Assembly (NCBI RefSeq): GCF_022811845.1
Contig: NZ_CP064266.1
Span: forward strand, 744,001 to 808,000
From: Bacillus pseudomycoides
Lineage (GTDB): Bacteria > Bacillota > Bacilli > Bacillales > Bacillaceae_G
Reading direction: 5' to 3'
DNA: 64,000 bases
Shown here one piece after another: positions 36,849 through 45,455 of the stretch. Positions within the stretch are counted from its first letter, which is position 1; every line of letters starts with the position of its first letter. The translations under genes were made by a program, and so were the position numbers. The notes beneath the pieces are model-generated. The model was not told where the DNA came from. It worked only from the letters and a program-made list of their open reading frames with translations, and did not search any database.

Positions 36849-37406
36849 ATGGACGAAAATATCGGAAACAAAATTAAAGCTCTTCGCTTAGAAAAAAGAA
36901 TGACCTTAAAACAAGTATCTGAAAAAACAAATCTATCTATTAGTTTTATTTCTCAAGTAGAGCGTTCAAAATCTTCTATTACACTAGAATCATTGAAAAA
37001 AATATCAGAAGCACTTCATGTCAGCCCAAGCTATTTTTTCGCAGCTGAGCAAAAATCAAATACAAGTATCATACGCCGCGGGCAACAAAATGAAGAACAT
37101 GTAAATCACTCTCATTTTGTTTACACGAATCTTTCTGGGAATGTGTTAAATCCACATTTCGAACCAATTTTAGTAACACTTCATCCTGGTGAAATAAAGG
37201 GGAATCCTTATTCTCATAATGGACAGGAGTTCGTGTTTATATTAGAAGGTATACTCACTATTCTATTGGACAAAGAAGAATATGATCTACATCCTGGTGA
37301 CAGCATTCATATGGAATCTGCTACACCACATAATTGGTTTAATCATACAGAGAAGCCCGCTAAATTTTTATTTGTTAGCTCGCCTCCTATGTTCTTTAAA
37401 AAGTAA
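36849..37406 (+). CDS. XRE-family regulator with cupin sensor domain
   Basis: A 185-residue regulator: residues 7-62 form an HTH_3 domain (IKALRLEKRMTLKQVSEKTNLSISFISQVERSKSS split by the recognition helix SISFISQVE) and residues 110-180 a cupin barrel (HNGQEFVFILEGILTILLDKEEYDLHPGDSIHM, PHNWFNHT) which may bind a small metabolite or metal. It faces the DapA-family operon across 250 bases and is the obvious candidate to control it. Its own terminator follows at 37460. Confidence 0.88.
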   Translation: MDENIGNKIKALRLEKRMTLKQVSEKTNLSISFISQVERSKSSITLESLKKISEALHVSPSYFFAAEQKSNTSIIRRGQQNEEHVNHSHFVYTNLSGNVLNPHFEPILVTLHPGEIKGNPYSHNGQEFVFILEGILTILLDKEEYDLHPGDSIHMESATPHNWFNHTEKPAKFLFVSSPPMFFKK

Positions 37407-37459
37407 CTGTTCCTTCTCATCTATCGGTGCTTCGTTAATATATGACATACACACGGACT

Positions 37460-37497
37460 AAAAAAGCTGCCTTTTTCTCATCAAGGCAGCTTTTTTT
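37460..37497. terminator. Terminator between XRE-cupin gene and luxS
   Basis: Arms AAAAAGCTGCCTT and AAGGCAGCTTTTT pair perfectly; T runs on both strands. It is six bases from the luxS stop and can serve both convergent genes. Confidence 0.9.
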
Positions 37498-37503
37498 CAT
37501 CTA

Positions 37504-37977
37504 TTAACCAAATACTTTCTCAAGGTCATCTTTATCTTGGCTTAACCAGAAATTCATTAAGCGTTTTGCTCCTTCTAAATCATGAAGCTTTGCTTGACCA
37601 CACTGCGTTTCGTTTGCAGCTGGAATTTCTGTAATTTGAACCGCATCTTTTAATGTAAGTTCTAATAAATCAATGACTTCACGAACAGTTGGTGTCCCGC
37701 TTACAACAAGATAGTATCCTGTTTGGCAACCCATTGGTGAAATATCGATAATATCAAAATGCGGATAACGATCAATATATTTACGTAAATTAAATGCTAA
37801 TAAATGTTCTAACGTATGAATGACATCTGGTTTCATCGCTTGTTTATTTGGTTGGCAAAAGCGAATATCGAATTTATTCACAATACCGTCGCTACCTACT
37901 TTATGAACACCACAATGTCTTACATAAGGTGCCTTTACAATCGTATGATCTAATTCAAAGCTTTCTACTGATGGCAT
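37504..37977 (-). CDS. luxS: S-ribosylhomocysteine lyase LuxS
   Basis: A 157-residue LuxS, exactly the family size. It splits S-ribosylhomocysteine into homocysteine and the precursor of autoinducer 2, linking the activated methyl cycle (see metK) with signalling. Metal ligands His54 and His58 (HTLEH) and Cys126 and the catalytic Cys84 (GCQTGYY) are all in place. Monocistronic, with a striking 30-base palindrome 27 bases upstream of the start. Position downstream of ytkD and next to ytjA matches B. subtilis. Confidence 0.98.
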   Translation of the reverse strand: MPSVESFELDHTIVKAPYVRHCGVHKVGSDGIVNKFDIRFCQPNKQAMKPDVIHTLEHLLAFNLRKYIDRYPHFDIIDISPMGCQTGYYLVVSGTPTVREVIDLLELTLKDAVQITEIPAANETQCGQAKLHDLEGAKRLMNFWLSQDKDDLEKVFG

Positions 37978-38004
37978 AAAACATCTCTCCCGCTTTCAAT
38001 TTAA

Positions 38005-38034
38005 TTCCGTTATATCCAATATGATATAACGGAA
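38005..38034. promoter_or_regulatory. Palindromic operator-like site upstream of luxS
   Basis: Perfect 12-base arms TTCCGTTATATC and GATATAACGGAA separated by CAATAT. No T run follows on either strand, so an operator is more likely than a terminator. It lies 27 bases before the luxS ATG and 70 before yidD, and could control one or both divergent genes. The binding protein is unknown. Confidence 0.6.
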
Positions 38035-38106
38035 ATTCAAATTAGTAAAGTATTATGTAGAGCCCGTGCTATAATACTAGAAGAATATGCTGAGAAGGAG
38101 ACCGTT

Positions 38107-38343
38107 ATGAAACAGATTTTTATCGGAATCATACGCTTTTATCAAAAATTTATTTCTCCGATGAAACCACCTACATGTCGCTTTTATCCATCATGCTCTC
38201 ATTATGGATTAGAGGCATTTCAAAAACACGGTGCTTTCAAAGGATTCTGGCTCACACTAATACGTATATTAAAATGCCATCCTTTTCATCCAGGAGGATT
38301 TGATCCAGTCCCGGATAAGAAGGATGACAAAGTAAACACTTAA
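38107..38343 (+). CDS. yidD: Membrane protein insertion efficiency factor YidD (YtjA)
   Basis: A 78-residue YidD family protein, 70-85 being usual, with the signature [28 protein letters not shown] and the second part [24 protein letters not shown]. It has an amphipathic N-terminal helix and conserved cysteines; it helps YidC/SpoIIIJ insert membrane proteins. In most bacteria it is beside rnpA, but in Bacillus it stands here, near luxS. It overlaps the carbonic anhydrase gene tail-to-tail by four bases. Confidence 0.93.
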   Translation: MKQIFIGIIRFYQKFISPMKPPTCRFYPSCSHYGLEAFQKHGAFKGFWLTLIRILKCHPFHPGGFDPVPDKKDDKVNT

Positions 38344-38903
38344 GCTTCGTAGCCGTTCACAACTACATCTAATTTTCCTGTATCAGGGTGAATGACAAGA
38401 CCATGAACAGGTACTTCTGCTGGAAGTAGCGGATGGTTACGAAGTACAGAAACGCTATGTTCTACACTTTCTTCTACACTAGAGAATCCTTGTAAAAACT
38501 TCCCTAAATCGATTCCAGAATATTGAATTGTATCTAATTTATCTTCTGTTACGCCGCGTTCTTTCATTTTTTCAATTGTACTTCCTGCCTGTATTTTTGC
38601 CATACCGCAGTCATGATGACCAACAATGCATATTTCCTCTGCACCAAGCTCATATACAGCAACTAATACACTACGCACAATACTTCCAAATGGATGTGAA
38701 ATAACAGCACCTGCCACTTTAATAATTTTTACATCACCGTTACGCATATTCATTGCTTTTGGCAATAATTCAACAAGACGTGTATCCATGCAAGAAATGA
38801 TTACCATTTTTTTATTTGGGAATTTTCCTGCCTCATACTCTTCATATTTTTTCTCTTCAACAAATTTTTCATTATACTGCAAAATCTCTTCTAATGACTT
38901 CAT
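38340..38903 (-). CDS. ytiB: Beta-class carbonic anhydrase (YtiB)
   Basis: A 187-residue beta carbonic anhydrase of the small, clade-D-like type. Zinc ligands are Cys38 (in SCMDTR, with the Asp40-Arg42 dyad), His96 and Cys99 (VGHHDCG). It interconverts CO2 and bicarbonate. B. subtilis YtiB occupies the same position next to ytjA. ATG 38903 follows AGAGGGT. No signal peptide, so cytoplasmic. Confidence 0.92.
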   Translation of the reverse strand: MKSLEEILQYNEKFVEEKKYEEYEAGKFPNKKMVIISCMDTRLVELLPKAMNMRNGDVKIIKVAGAVISHPFGSIVRSVLVAVYELGAEEICIVGHHDCGMAKIQAGSTIEKMKERGVTEDKLDTIQYSGIDLGKFLQGFSSVEESVEHSVSVLRNHPLLPAEVPVHGLVIHPDTGKLDVVVNGYEA

Positions 38904-39127
38904 AGTAAAAAGACCCTCTTTTCTTTTATATAACCTACATACTCAGTGTACCAAAATCTAAAAAATCCCAAAAGGATATTACTTTATTGCAAATATATAA
39001 TTTTTCAGACAACCGACATAATTTTTTCATAATATACACACAGCTCTGTAACAACTCTCCCATACTTTGCTCACGTTTCCACTATAAACTAAATGTAGAT
39101 AATGTTAAAAAGGAGTGAATCTTTATT

Positions 39128-40474
39128 ATGTCCGACGTTCTGTTACTGAGTCGTTTTCAATTTGCAATTACTATTTTTTATCACTTTTTGTTTGTACCTT
39201 TGACAATCGGACTTGTTATTTTAGTAGCGTGTATGGAAACACAATATGCACGTACATTAAATCCCACTTATCGAAAAATGGCGAATTTCTGGGGTAAGCT
39301 ATTTACGATAAACTTCGTCATGGGGATTATAACCGGTATTACGATGGAGTTCCAATTTGGGACAAACTGGTCAGAGTACTCAAAATACATGGGTGATATC
39401 TTCGGATCACCACTCGCAATCGAAGCACTTGTTGCTTTCTTCTTAGAATCTACCTTCATGGGAATTTGGTTATTCGGTAAAGATAAAATCTCACCAAAGT
39501 TCCGTGCTTTTTGTATGTGGATGGTTGCACTTGGAACAAACATTTCCGCACTTTGGATCATTACAGCAAACGGCTTTATGCAAAACCCTGTTGGCTACGT
39601 GGTGCGTAACGGCCGCGCTGAATTAAATGATTTCTGGGCACTTGTTACCAATCCATACGCATGGAACATGTTCTTCCATACAGTAATTAGCTGTTATATC
39701 GTTGGTGCTTTCTTCGTGATGGCGATTAGTGCGTATCATTTATTGCGTAAAAACGAAGTAGAATTCTTTAGAAAATCATTTAAATTCGGTTTAATCTTAG
39801 GTTTATTCGCTGCAACTGCGACACCATTTATGGGACACCAATCCGGTGTATCTGCTGCGAAAATGCAACCTGCTAAAGGTGCTGCAATGGAAGCTGTTTG
39901 GGAAACTGGTAAAGGTCAGGGCTTCTCAATCATCCAAATTCCTGATGTGAAAAATGAAAAAAACTTTGAGCTATTAACAATCCCGAAACTTGGAAGTTTC
40001 TTCTATACAAACTCATTTGACGGAGAAATTGTCGGTTTGAAAGATATTCCGAAAGAAGATCGTCCAAACGTAAACCTTGTTTATTATAGCTTCCGTTTAA
40101 TGGTTGCACTTGGCATATTCTTCATGGCACTTACTTGGTATGGTTTCTATTTAAATCGGAAAGGTAAACTAGAAGATTCAAAACGTTACTTAAAAATTAC
40201 AATGTGGTCTGTCTTACTGCCATATGTTGCGATTAACGCTGGATGGGTTGTTGCTGAAGCAGGTCGTCAACCATGGACAGTATACAAATTGATGCGTACA
40301 GCTGAATCTGTCTCACCAATCTCTGTTCCACAAATTTGGTTCTCATTACTAAGTTTAGTATTATTCTATACACTGCTATTAATTGCTGATGTATACCTAA
40401 TGTTAAAGTTCGCGAAAAAAGGACCTGCAGCATTAGAGGAACCTACTAAGGGGGGTGCCGCTCATGTCTCATGA
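39128..40474 (+). CDS. ythA: bd-type quinol oxidase subunit I (YthA)
   Basis: A 448-residue cytochrome bd-like oxidase subunit I with about nine membrane helices. Heme ligand His19 (TIFYHFLF) and a second in FFHTVISCY (near 180) are present, as is GWVVAEAGRQPW, the quinol-oxidase signature. The short Q-loop region fits the CIO/YthA branch rather than E. coli CydA. Position after ytiB equals B. subtilis ythA. It passes electrons from menaquinol to oxygen. AAGGAG precedes ATG 39128; subunit II follows with an 11-base overlap. Confidence 0.9.
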   Translation: MSDVLLLSRFQFAITIFYHFLFVPLTIGLVILVACMETQYARTLNPTYRKMANFWGKLFTINFVMGIITGITMEFQFGTNWSEYSKYMGDIFGSPLAIEALVAFFLESTFMGIWLFGKDKISPKFRAFCMWMVALGTNISALWIITANGFMQNPVGYVVRNGRAELNDFWALVTNPYAWNMFFHTVISCYIVGAFFVMAISAYHLLRKNEVEFFRKSFKFGLILGLFAATATPFMGHQSGVSAAKMQPAKGAAMEAVWETGKGQGFSIIQIPDVKNEKNFELLTIPKLGSFFYTNSFDGEIVGLKDIPKEDRPNVNLVYYSFRLMVALGIFFMALTWYGFYLNRKGKLEDSKRYLKITMWSVLLPYVAINAGWVVAEAGRQPWTVYKLMRTAESVSPISVPQIWFSLLSLVLFYTLLLIADVYLMLKFAKKGPAALEEPTKGGAAHVS

Positions 40475-41492
40475 TATGCTTGCAGTCATTTGGTTCGGTT
40501 TATGGGGCGTGATTTGGACAGTTTATTTTATTCTTGATGGCTATGCACTCGGTAACGGAATGATTTTCCCGTTCGTTACGAAAGACCGAAAAGAACGAAA
40601 TCAAATGCAAGAAGCAATCGGACCGTTCTGGGGCGGTAACGAAGTATGGTTAATTACAGCGGGTGGTGCAACATTTGCCGCCTTCCCGGTCACTTATGCA
40701 AATATGTTTAGCTACTTATATACACCGTTATTTTTAGTCCTACTTGCTCTTTTTGCTCGTGCAGCAGGGCTTGAATTTATGCATAAAGATGATTCTCCAA
40801 TTTGGCAAAAAACTTGTAAATGGGCGTTTGCAATTGGTAGCTTCCTTATCGCCTTCTTATTCGGTGTTACATTTGCAAACCTATATTACGGGCTGCAAAT
40901 CGGAAAAGATGGCTACGAAGGAACATTACTTAGCTTATTAAATCATTACGGTATTTTAGGCGGTCTCTTCTTCACTGCAATCTTTGTCGTATCCGGTGCA
41001 CTTTGGGTCATGATTAAGACATCTGGTGAAGTATCAGATCGTGCTTATAAAATCGCAAAACCATTTTCAGTAGCAGCTGCGAGTATTCTAGCAATTTTCT
41101 ATGTGGCAACTGCAAATCGTACAAACTTATTCCAAAACTTTACGGAGTATCCTGTACTATTCATTCTGCCAGCTCTTGCAATGCTAATGAGTGTCCTAGC
41201 AATTATTATGGTTTACAAACATAAAATTGGTCTTGCATTCACATTTGTTTGTTTAACAATCGCAATGTTTATGACAACTGGATTTGCAGGTATGTTCCCA
41301 CGAATGTTACCATCACGTATTAATGATGCGTACAGTACAACGTTATACCAAGCAGCAGGAAGTGAATTAAACTTAAAAATTATGTTCTTCGTCGCAATGG
41401 TAATGGTACCAATCGTTATTGGATATCAATTATGGAGCTACACAATCTTTAAAGAAAAGATTCATAAAGACTCTGCGAAAGGGTATCACTAG
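40464..41492 (+). CDS. ythB: bd-type quinol oxidase subunit II (YthB)
   Basis: Start chosen at ATG 40464, seven bases after GGGGGTG; a GTG at 40455 overlaps that site. The 342-residue CydB-family subunit has eight to nine helices and the usual early motif GVIWTVYFILDGYALGNGM, in which Asp and Tyr face the heme region. It completes the oxidase with YthA. No CydX-like micro-protein or CydCD exporter gene is adjacent; the operon ends at the terminator after this gene. Confidence 0.9.
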   Translation: MSHDMLAVIWFGLWGVIWTVYFILDGYALGNGMIFPFVTKDRKERNQMQEAIGPFWGGNEVWLITAGGATFAAFPVTYANMFSYLYTPLFLVLLALFARAAGLEFMHKDDSPIWQKTCKWAFAIGSFLIAFLFGVTFANLYYGLQIGKDGYEGTLLSLLNHYGILGGLFFTAIFVVSGALWVMIKTSGEVSDRAYKIAKPFSVAAASILAIFYVATANRTNLFQNFTEYPVLFILPALAMLMSVLAIIMVYKHKIGLAFTFVCLTIAMFMTTGFAGMFPRMLPSRINDAYSTTLYQAAGSELNLKIMFFVAMVMVPIVIGYQLWSYTIFKEKIHKDSAKGYH

Positions 41493-41495
41493 AAT

Positions 41496-41528
41496 AAAAA
41501 AAGACGCTCACCTAGGAGCGTCTTTTTT
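41496..41528. terminator. Terminator of ythAB
   Basis: Arms AAAAAGACGCTC and GAGCGTCTTTTT around a six-base loop, T run on plus strand; also close behind the stop of the convergent GerPF-like gene. Confidence 0.9.
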
Positions 41529-41538
41529 TATATACAGC

Positions 41539-41754
41539 TTATAATGTAAATTGGATTCCTTGATCATTCACATCTTTATCATATACATCTGCAGTACTTA
41601 TTCCATTAAAAGCTTTTACAGTAAATGCCACATTGGATGAACCAGAACCATTATATGCTTTCGTTTGTTCGATTGGATGTACATTATATTTATCACCTAA
41701 ATTAATTGAACCGTTACAGTTTTCAATAACTACACCATCAATAACAGCAGGCAT
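41539..41754 (-). CDS. GerPF/GerPA-like spore germination protein
   Basis: Start chosen at ATG 41754, eight bases after AAGGTGA; a GTG four codons earlier lies on that site. The 71-residue protein matches the short GerPA/GerPF family: PAVIDGVVIENCNGSINLGD, an Asn-rich centre YNGSGSSNVAF and a C-terminal VYDKDVNDQ segment. Gerp proteins in the coat let germinants reach their receptors. It is a solitary copy, outside a gerPABCDEF operon, so its role may be specialised. Expression in the mother cell is expected. Confidence 0.85.
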   Translation of the reverse strand: MPAVIDGVVIENCNGSINLGDKYNVHPIEQTKAYNGSGSSNVAFTVKAFNGISTADVYDKDVNDQGIQFTL

Positions 41755-41931
41755 CGTATCACTCACCTTCCTTATGTTATTTTCAGTTTATGAAAAGAGC
41801 CTAAAAAAATAGCCTGTTTACAGGAAAAAGAAAAAGATATTCTCCGACAATGTTTATCATGAATTATTTTTCAATTACATTATTTACGAAATATAATATA
41901 TAATAAATGGGGCAGTCAATAAAAAATTGGG

Positions 41932-42975
41932 GTGTATATAGAAGTTATGTTTTTTGAAGTCGTTACTCTTATTTTACTTGTTATTTTTCTATTCTTTTAT
42001 TTAAAAGATCCTCGAAGTTTACTAATCGGATTTTTATTTAACCTATTCTTTTGTTCATTTTTAGTTCTTTGTCTTTATTTAGCACTTAGCTCTAATCAAA
42101 CGATATTTAGGGTTATTGCAATTATACCATTTATCATCATTTTCTTAATGTTAACCTTTGGTGTTTTTGCATTAATGGTTGGATTATTTCTCAACGCAAG
42201 AATCTTGATGAGAAAAGAAGGGCGTCGTTTATCGAACTGCTTAACTTTAATTGCTGGAATGGGCATGTTACTTGCTATGCTGACCTTAATCGTTGATCCA
42301 ACTCGATTTTTCTCTCCTCACTTCCAGCCAATTTTTGCTGGAATGTTTTTTATTATGATATATTTCTTTTTCCATATATCTACTTTCTTAACAGCTTATT
42401 TTCTGTATCAATTTAATAGACCAAGGCGCAATCAAGATTTCATTATTGTGCTTGGCAGTGGATTAATTAATGATAAAGTGCCACCACTTTTAGCAAGCCG
42501 AATTAATAAAGCCATTGATTTCTACTGGAAGCAAGCAGCTGTCACTTCTCCGCCTACAATCATTTTTTCTGGTGGACAAGGTCCAGATGAAAATCTTCCT
42601 GAAGCTGAAGCGATGCAAAAATATGCTGTTGAAAAGGGCATTCCTATCGAACATACAGTGCAAGAAAATCGTTCTGTAAATACGTATCAAAACATGCTTT
42701 TCTCAAAACAAATTATGGATTCGTTAAAAGATAACTATAAAAGCATCTTTACAACGAACAATTTTCATCTATTCCGCGCTGGACTATATGCAAAGCAAGC
42801 TGGATTAAACAGCCAAGGGATCGGCTCAAAAACAGCTTTCTATTACTGGCCAAATGCGATGATTCGAGAGTACATTGCAATCGTTGTTATGAGTCGGAAG
42901 CGTCATATGAAGGTCGTAGGAGTTATTTTAGGTTTCTATGTCTTCTTATCAGCCATTAGCTTTTTATTTAGTTAA
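41932..42975 (+). CDS. YdcF/DUF218-family membrane protein
   Basis: A protein of about 342-347 residues with five or so N-terminal membrane helices (to about residue 165) and a DUF218 domain (about 167-320): DFIIVLGSGLINDKVPPLLASRI, IIFSGGQGPDE, EAEAMQKYAVEKGIP, ENRSVNTYQNM and TNNFHLFRAG. The domain occurs in proteins acting in wall polymer or vancomycin-related envelope steps (SanA, ElyC). The start is uncertain between GTG 41932 and ATG 41947; neither has a perfect ribosome binding site. Monocistronic. Confidence 0.82.
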   Translation: MYIEVMFFEVVTLILLVIFLFFYLKDPRSLLIGFLFNLFFCSFLVLCLYLALSSNQTIFRVIAIIPFIIIFLMLTFGVFALMVGLFLNARILMRKEGRRLSNCLTLIAGMGMLLAMLTLIVDPTRFFSPHFQPIFAGMFFIMIYFFFHISTFLTAYFLYQFNRPRRNQDFIIVLGSGLINDKVPPLLASRINKAIDFYWKQAAVTSPPTIIFSGGQGPDENLPEAEAMQKYAVEKGIPIEHTVQENRSVNTYQNMLFSKQIMDSLKDNYKSIFTTNNFHLFRAGLYAKQAGLNSQGIGSKTAFYYWPNAMIREYIAIVVMSRKRHMKVVGVILGFYVFLSAISFLFS

Positions 42976-42985
42976 TCTATACTAG

Positions 42986-43018
42986 AACAGCCATCCTTAC
43001 GAAAGGGTGGCTGTTTTT
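42986..43018 (+). terminator. Terminator after the YdcF gene
   Basis: Arms AACAGCCATCCTT and AAGGGTGGCTGTT pair (one G-T) around a four-base loop and lead into TTTTT. Confidence 0.9.
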
Positions 43019-43109
43019 GATCATGCTATTTTTATTGTATGGTGCCAAGTTATCGATATGTGGACGTGTTATGTTGTCTTTCTAACTATACCGAATGATA
43101 AATCCTCTC

Positions 43110-43343
43110 TTACTTCCTTCTCCATTCCCCACCATGCTTCACCCATTCTACATACTTGTGAAACATAGGTACTTGCTCTTGAAATTGAAAAGGAATGTAC
43201 AAGAAAAGAAGATAGAGTGGTATATACATAATGACTAAAACTAAAAATCCAGTTCCAGCGTTTGACGCTACTGTTGTACTTGTAAACAAGCTCATGAACA
43301 ATACGAGGAATAACACGAAACTAAATCTTTTATAAGTATTCAT
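43110..43343 (-). CDS. Small membrane protein, 77 residues
   Basis: ATG 43343 is preceded by AGAGGAGGG. Two hydrophobic segments (about 8-26 and 33-53), a Ser/Thr-rich hinge between them and a polar end EWVKHGGEWRRK. No family recognised. It lies between the YdcF gene and the DUF4247 operon and could be a bystander. Confidence 0.6.
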   Translation of the reverse strand: MNTYKRFSFVLFLVLFMSLFTSTTVASNAGTGFLVLVIMYIPLYLLFLYIPFQFQEQVPMFHKYVEWVKHGGEWRRK

Positions 43344-43384
43344 GAATCATCCCTCCTCTATAACCTTATTGTAGCACTTAAAAG

Positions 43385-43425
43385 AAAAAAGCCCAAGAAG
43401 CATCTACTCTGCTCCTTGGGCTTTC
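43385..43425 (-). terminator. Terminator of the DUF350-DUF4178-DUF4247 operon
   Basis: On the minus strand AGCCCAAGG and CTTGGGCTTTTTT arms with a GAGCAGAGTAGATG-like loop. It is directly after the stop of the gene at 43428. Confidence 0.85.
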
Positions 43426-43427
43426 CT

Positions 43428-44237
43428 CTATCTTCTCTTCGTAATTTTCCCAGAACCGCCAACCCTTGTTTTAGGGGGAGATGTATTTTTTGGTGGGCTT
43501 TTAATCGATGATTTTGGCTTCACATCAGATTCGCTAGAACCACCTGGTGATTTCGTGATTTTGCCTTTTTTCTCTGTAGATGGTGGAACTGTGTTACTTC
43601 CTTTTTCCTTAATACTTCCTTTATCACCTACAGATGTTTTTGAATCAATTTTATCACTTCTTTTAATAATAGAGCCTTTACCTTGCTTTGTAATAGGCGG
43701 TGGTGTTTTCTTCTCTTCTTTTGTAGGCGGTCTTTCTGGAATAACCGGTTTATGATTTTTCCGATCCGTATATCCGCGGTAATCACCGTGGTACGATTTA
43801 CGTGAATCAAATATATCGTCTAATATACTTGCTAAAATATAACCTTGTAAGAAAGATGGCTGATAATTTTGGCGCACATATTCTGTATTACTTATTTCAA
43901 TAATGGTATCTGATGGTTTCTCTTTATCCTTTTGCAAATTATACATTTTGTCAGGATAAACAAGAAACATCTGGTTTTCATCTTCTTTAGACGCTTGCTT
44001 CGGCTTTTGTTCATCAATCAGTTCTTTTGCAACCTCTGGAACTGATTGATTGGCCGCCCTATATACATATGACTCTTGCTTACCATCTTTTGCGACGGAT
44101 TCTAACGGATAACGGTCTTGAATCGATTTTTCATTTTGACACCCTGATAAGGCAAACCCAGCAATTACAAGTAGCGTAATAATGGCAAGAATAGGGATTA
44201 AGAACGATTTAATCATGGTAAACAATCGGTTTGACAT
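43428..44237 (-). CDS. DUF4247 lipoprotein-like protein
   Basis: A 269-residue protein with an N-terminal hydrophobic segment ending in ALSGC, which could be a late lipobox, then a folded DUF4247 domain (about 38-140, with SYVYRAANQSVPEVAKELID and NTEYVRQNYQPSFLQGYILASILDD) and a long low-complexity tail rich in Lys, Ser, Pro and Gly. The tail may contact the wall. It is the last gene after DUF350 and DUF4178, separated by 12 bases; this set travels with PspA in many bacteria. Confidence 0.82.
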   Translation of the reverse strand: MSNRLFTMIKSFLIPILAIITLLVIAGFALSGCQNEKSIQDRYPLESVAKDGKQESYVYRAANQSVPEVAKELIDEQKPKQASKEDENQMFLVYPDKMYNLQKDKEKPSDTIIEISNTEYVRQNYQPSFLQGYILASILDDIFDSRKSYHGDYRGYTDRKNHKPVIPERPPTKEEKKTPPPITKQGKGSIIKRSDKIDSKTSVGDKGSIKEKGSNTVPPSTEKKGKITKSPGGSSESDVKPKSSIKSPPKNTSPPKTRVGGSGKITKRR

Positions 44238-44249
44238 GATTACGCCCCC

Positions 44250-44756
44250 TTACGTTGCCCTTATAATTTGTACATCCGCAGAAAGAATCGCTTCTCCCTC
44301 ATACATCATTGTCCGGCCATCTTGCCATTCAATGCGAAGTAATTTTCGGTTATCAGATTGAAATTCCCACACATATTGTTCATCAGAAACAGCAAACGGT
44401 GTTTTTCCCATCGCAACAACACGTCCGCTATATTGTTCCTCCATGTGGTACTCGATATCATCCATTTCAATCGTCGTTGGAATCTCATCTATCGAGTCTA
44501 ACCGACCATCAATTGGTGTATATAACTTATAATACGTACTTTCACGATTTTCAATTTTTAAATAGCGAATCGTCTTTCCATCTTGCAATGTTAAAACAAT
44601 TTCATTACGAGAATGCATGCTTGTTTTTCCGATCAACTCATACATTACTAATGAAACTTCAACCATATCGCCAGGCGCTAACGTTAATAGACTTTTCTCA
44701 GGCTTAACGGGCTCTGGACTTTTCATTATATTTTTAATTCGTTTGAATAAACTCAT
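44250..44756 (-). CDS. DUF4178 protein
   Basis: A 168-residue soluble protein dominated by beta strands (DMVEVSLVMYELIGKTSMHSRN, IVLTLQDGKTIRYLKIENRES, MDDIEYHMEEQYSGRVVAMG) typical of DUF4178, a barrel-like domain of unknown biochemistry. No signal peptide, so it works in the cytoplasm, probably at the membrane with PspA. The gene is 25 bases after DUF350 and 12 before DUF4247. Confidence 0.83.
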   Translation of the reverse strand: MSLFKRIKNIMKSPEPVKPEKSLLTLAPGDMVEVSLVMYELIGKTSMHSRNEIVLTLQDGKTIRYLKIENRESTYYKLYTPIDGRLDSIDEIPTTIEMDDIEYHMEEQYSGRVVAMGKTPFAVSDEQYVWEFQSDNRKLLRIEWQDGRTMMYEGEAILSADVQIIRAT

Positions 44757-44781
44757 GATCTATCTATCCCTCCTTTTCTGT

Positions 44782-45186
44782 TTATAGACAAGCTGCTAAA
44801 ATGAGGGCTCCAACAATATGTAATGAACCCGCTAGCATAGCATGAGCGACATGCCCTTGCTTCGTTCCCTCTTCTAAATCTAAACCAACGACTTTTCTCA
44901 AAATAAATTCAATAAACATTTCTACAACTAATAAAATAACGAATGAAACTGCCGATGCAAGGAGTGCCTGCCATAAATCATTTGCTTTCGTAATCGATTG
45001 CGACAAAATGTACCCTTGCGCAAATAATTTCATAACAAAGCGTGTTGTAACTGCCATATTTCCTTGTTTTATTTCTGCTAAATCATTGTATTTTGTAAAA
45101 ATAGAATCAATCCACATAAGTGCAAATAAAAGAACAGCACTTGCTCCTGTCCATACGAGCATGGCTAACACATTCATCCATGTCAT
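44782..45186 (-). CDS. DUF350 membrane protein
   Basis: Start chosen at ATG 45186, seven bases after AGGAGG; 18 further codons are open upstream. The 134-residue product has four membrane helices in two similar halves, the DUF350 layout, as in E. coli YjfL. Members sit in PspA-linked operons, often with a glutathionylspermidine-synthase-like ligase; a role in membrane stress or polyamine-type modification has been proposed from context only. The pspA gene is upstream but separated by a repeat and a hairpin. Confidence 0.85.
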   Translation of the reverse strand: MTWMNVLAMLVWTGASAVLLFALMWIDSIFTKYNDLAEIKQGNMAVTTRFVMKLFAQGYILSQSITKANDLWQALLASAVSFVILLVVEMFIEFILRKVVGLDLEEGTKQGHVAHAMLAGSLHIVGALILAACL

Positions 45187-45212
45187 ACAAAAACCTCCTC
45201 TTAGAAAAATAA

Positions 45213-45257
45213 TAAGAAAACCGACATGATTGCTTTTCATGACATGTCGGCTCTTTT
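45213..45257 (-). terminator. Hairpin between pspA and the DUF350 gene
   Basis: Arms CCGACATG (45221-45228) and CATGTCGG (45243-45250) with T-rich sequence on both sides (GGTTTTCTTATT on the minus strand). It could terminate much of the pspA transcript before the DUF350 ribosome binding site. Confidence 0.7.
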
Positions 45258-45261
45258 ATCT

Positions 45262-45454
45262 TCTATATATCTATTTCGATTTTCCAACATCTAAACTGCA
45301 GTTATAAAAACAAAAACAGGCTTTCTCTCTTTTCCTATTTTTGTCTTCACACGGCATGGGATCCAAAAAGGCACTGACCGCTTCTACGCATGGACGGACG
45401 CTCTCTCCCACCCAAAAAGAAAAGGGTTTTATGTCAGTTCTTCATTTATATATT
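45262..45454 (-). repeat. Dispersed ~190-base repeat, copy 3
   Basis: Runs from CTATATATC to TTATATATTA. Shares GATTTTCCAACAT, GTCTTCACACGGCATGGG, AAAAAGGCACTGACCGCTTC, GACGCTCTCTCCCACC and TTTTATGTCAGTTCTTCA with other copies. It begins directly at the pspA stop codon (45456-45458) and is followed in the pspA direction by the hairpin at 45213-45257, so it fills the pspA 3' untranslated region. Confidence 0.85.
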
Positions 45455-45455
45455 A

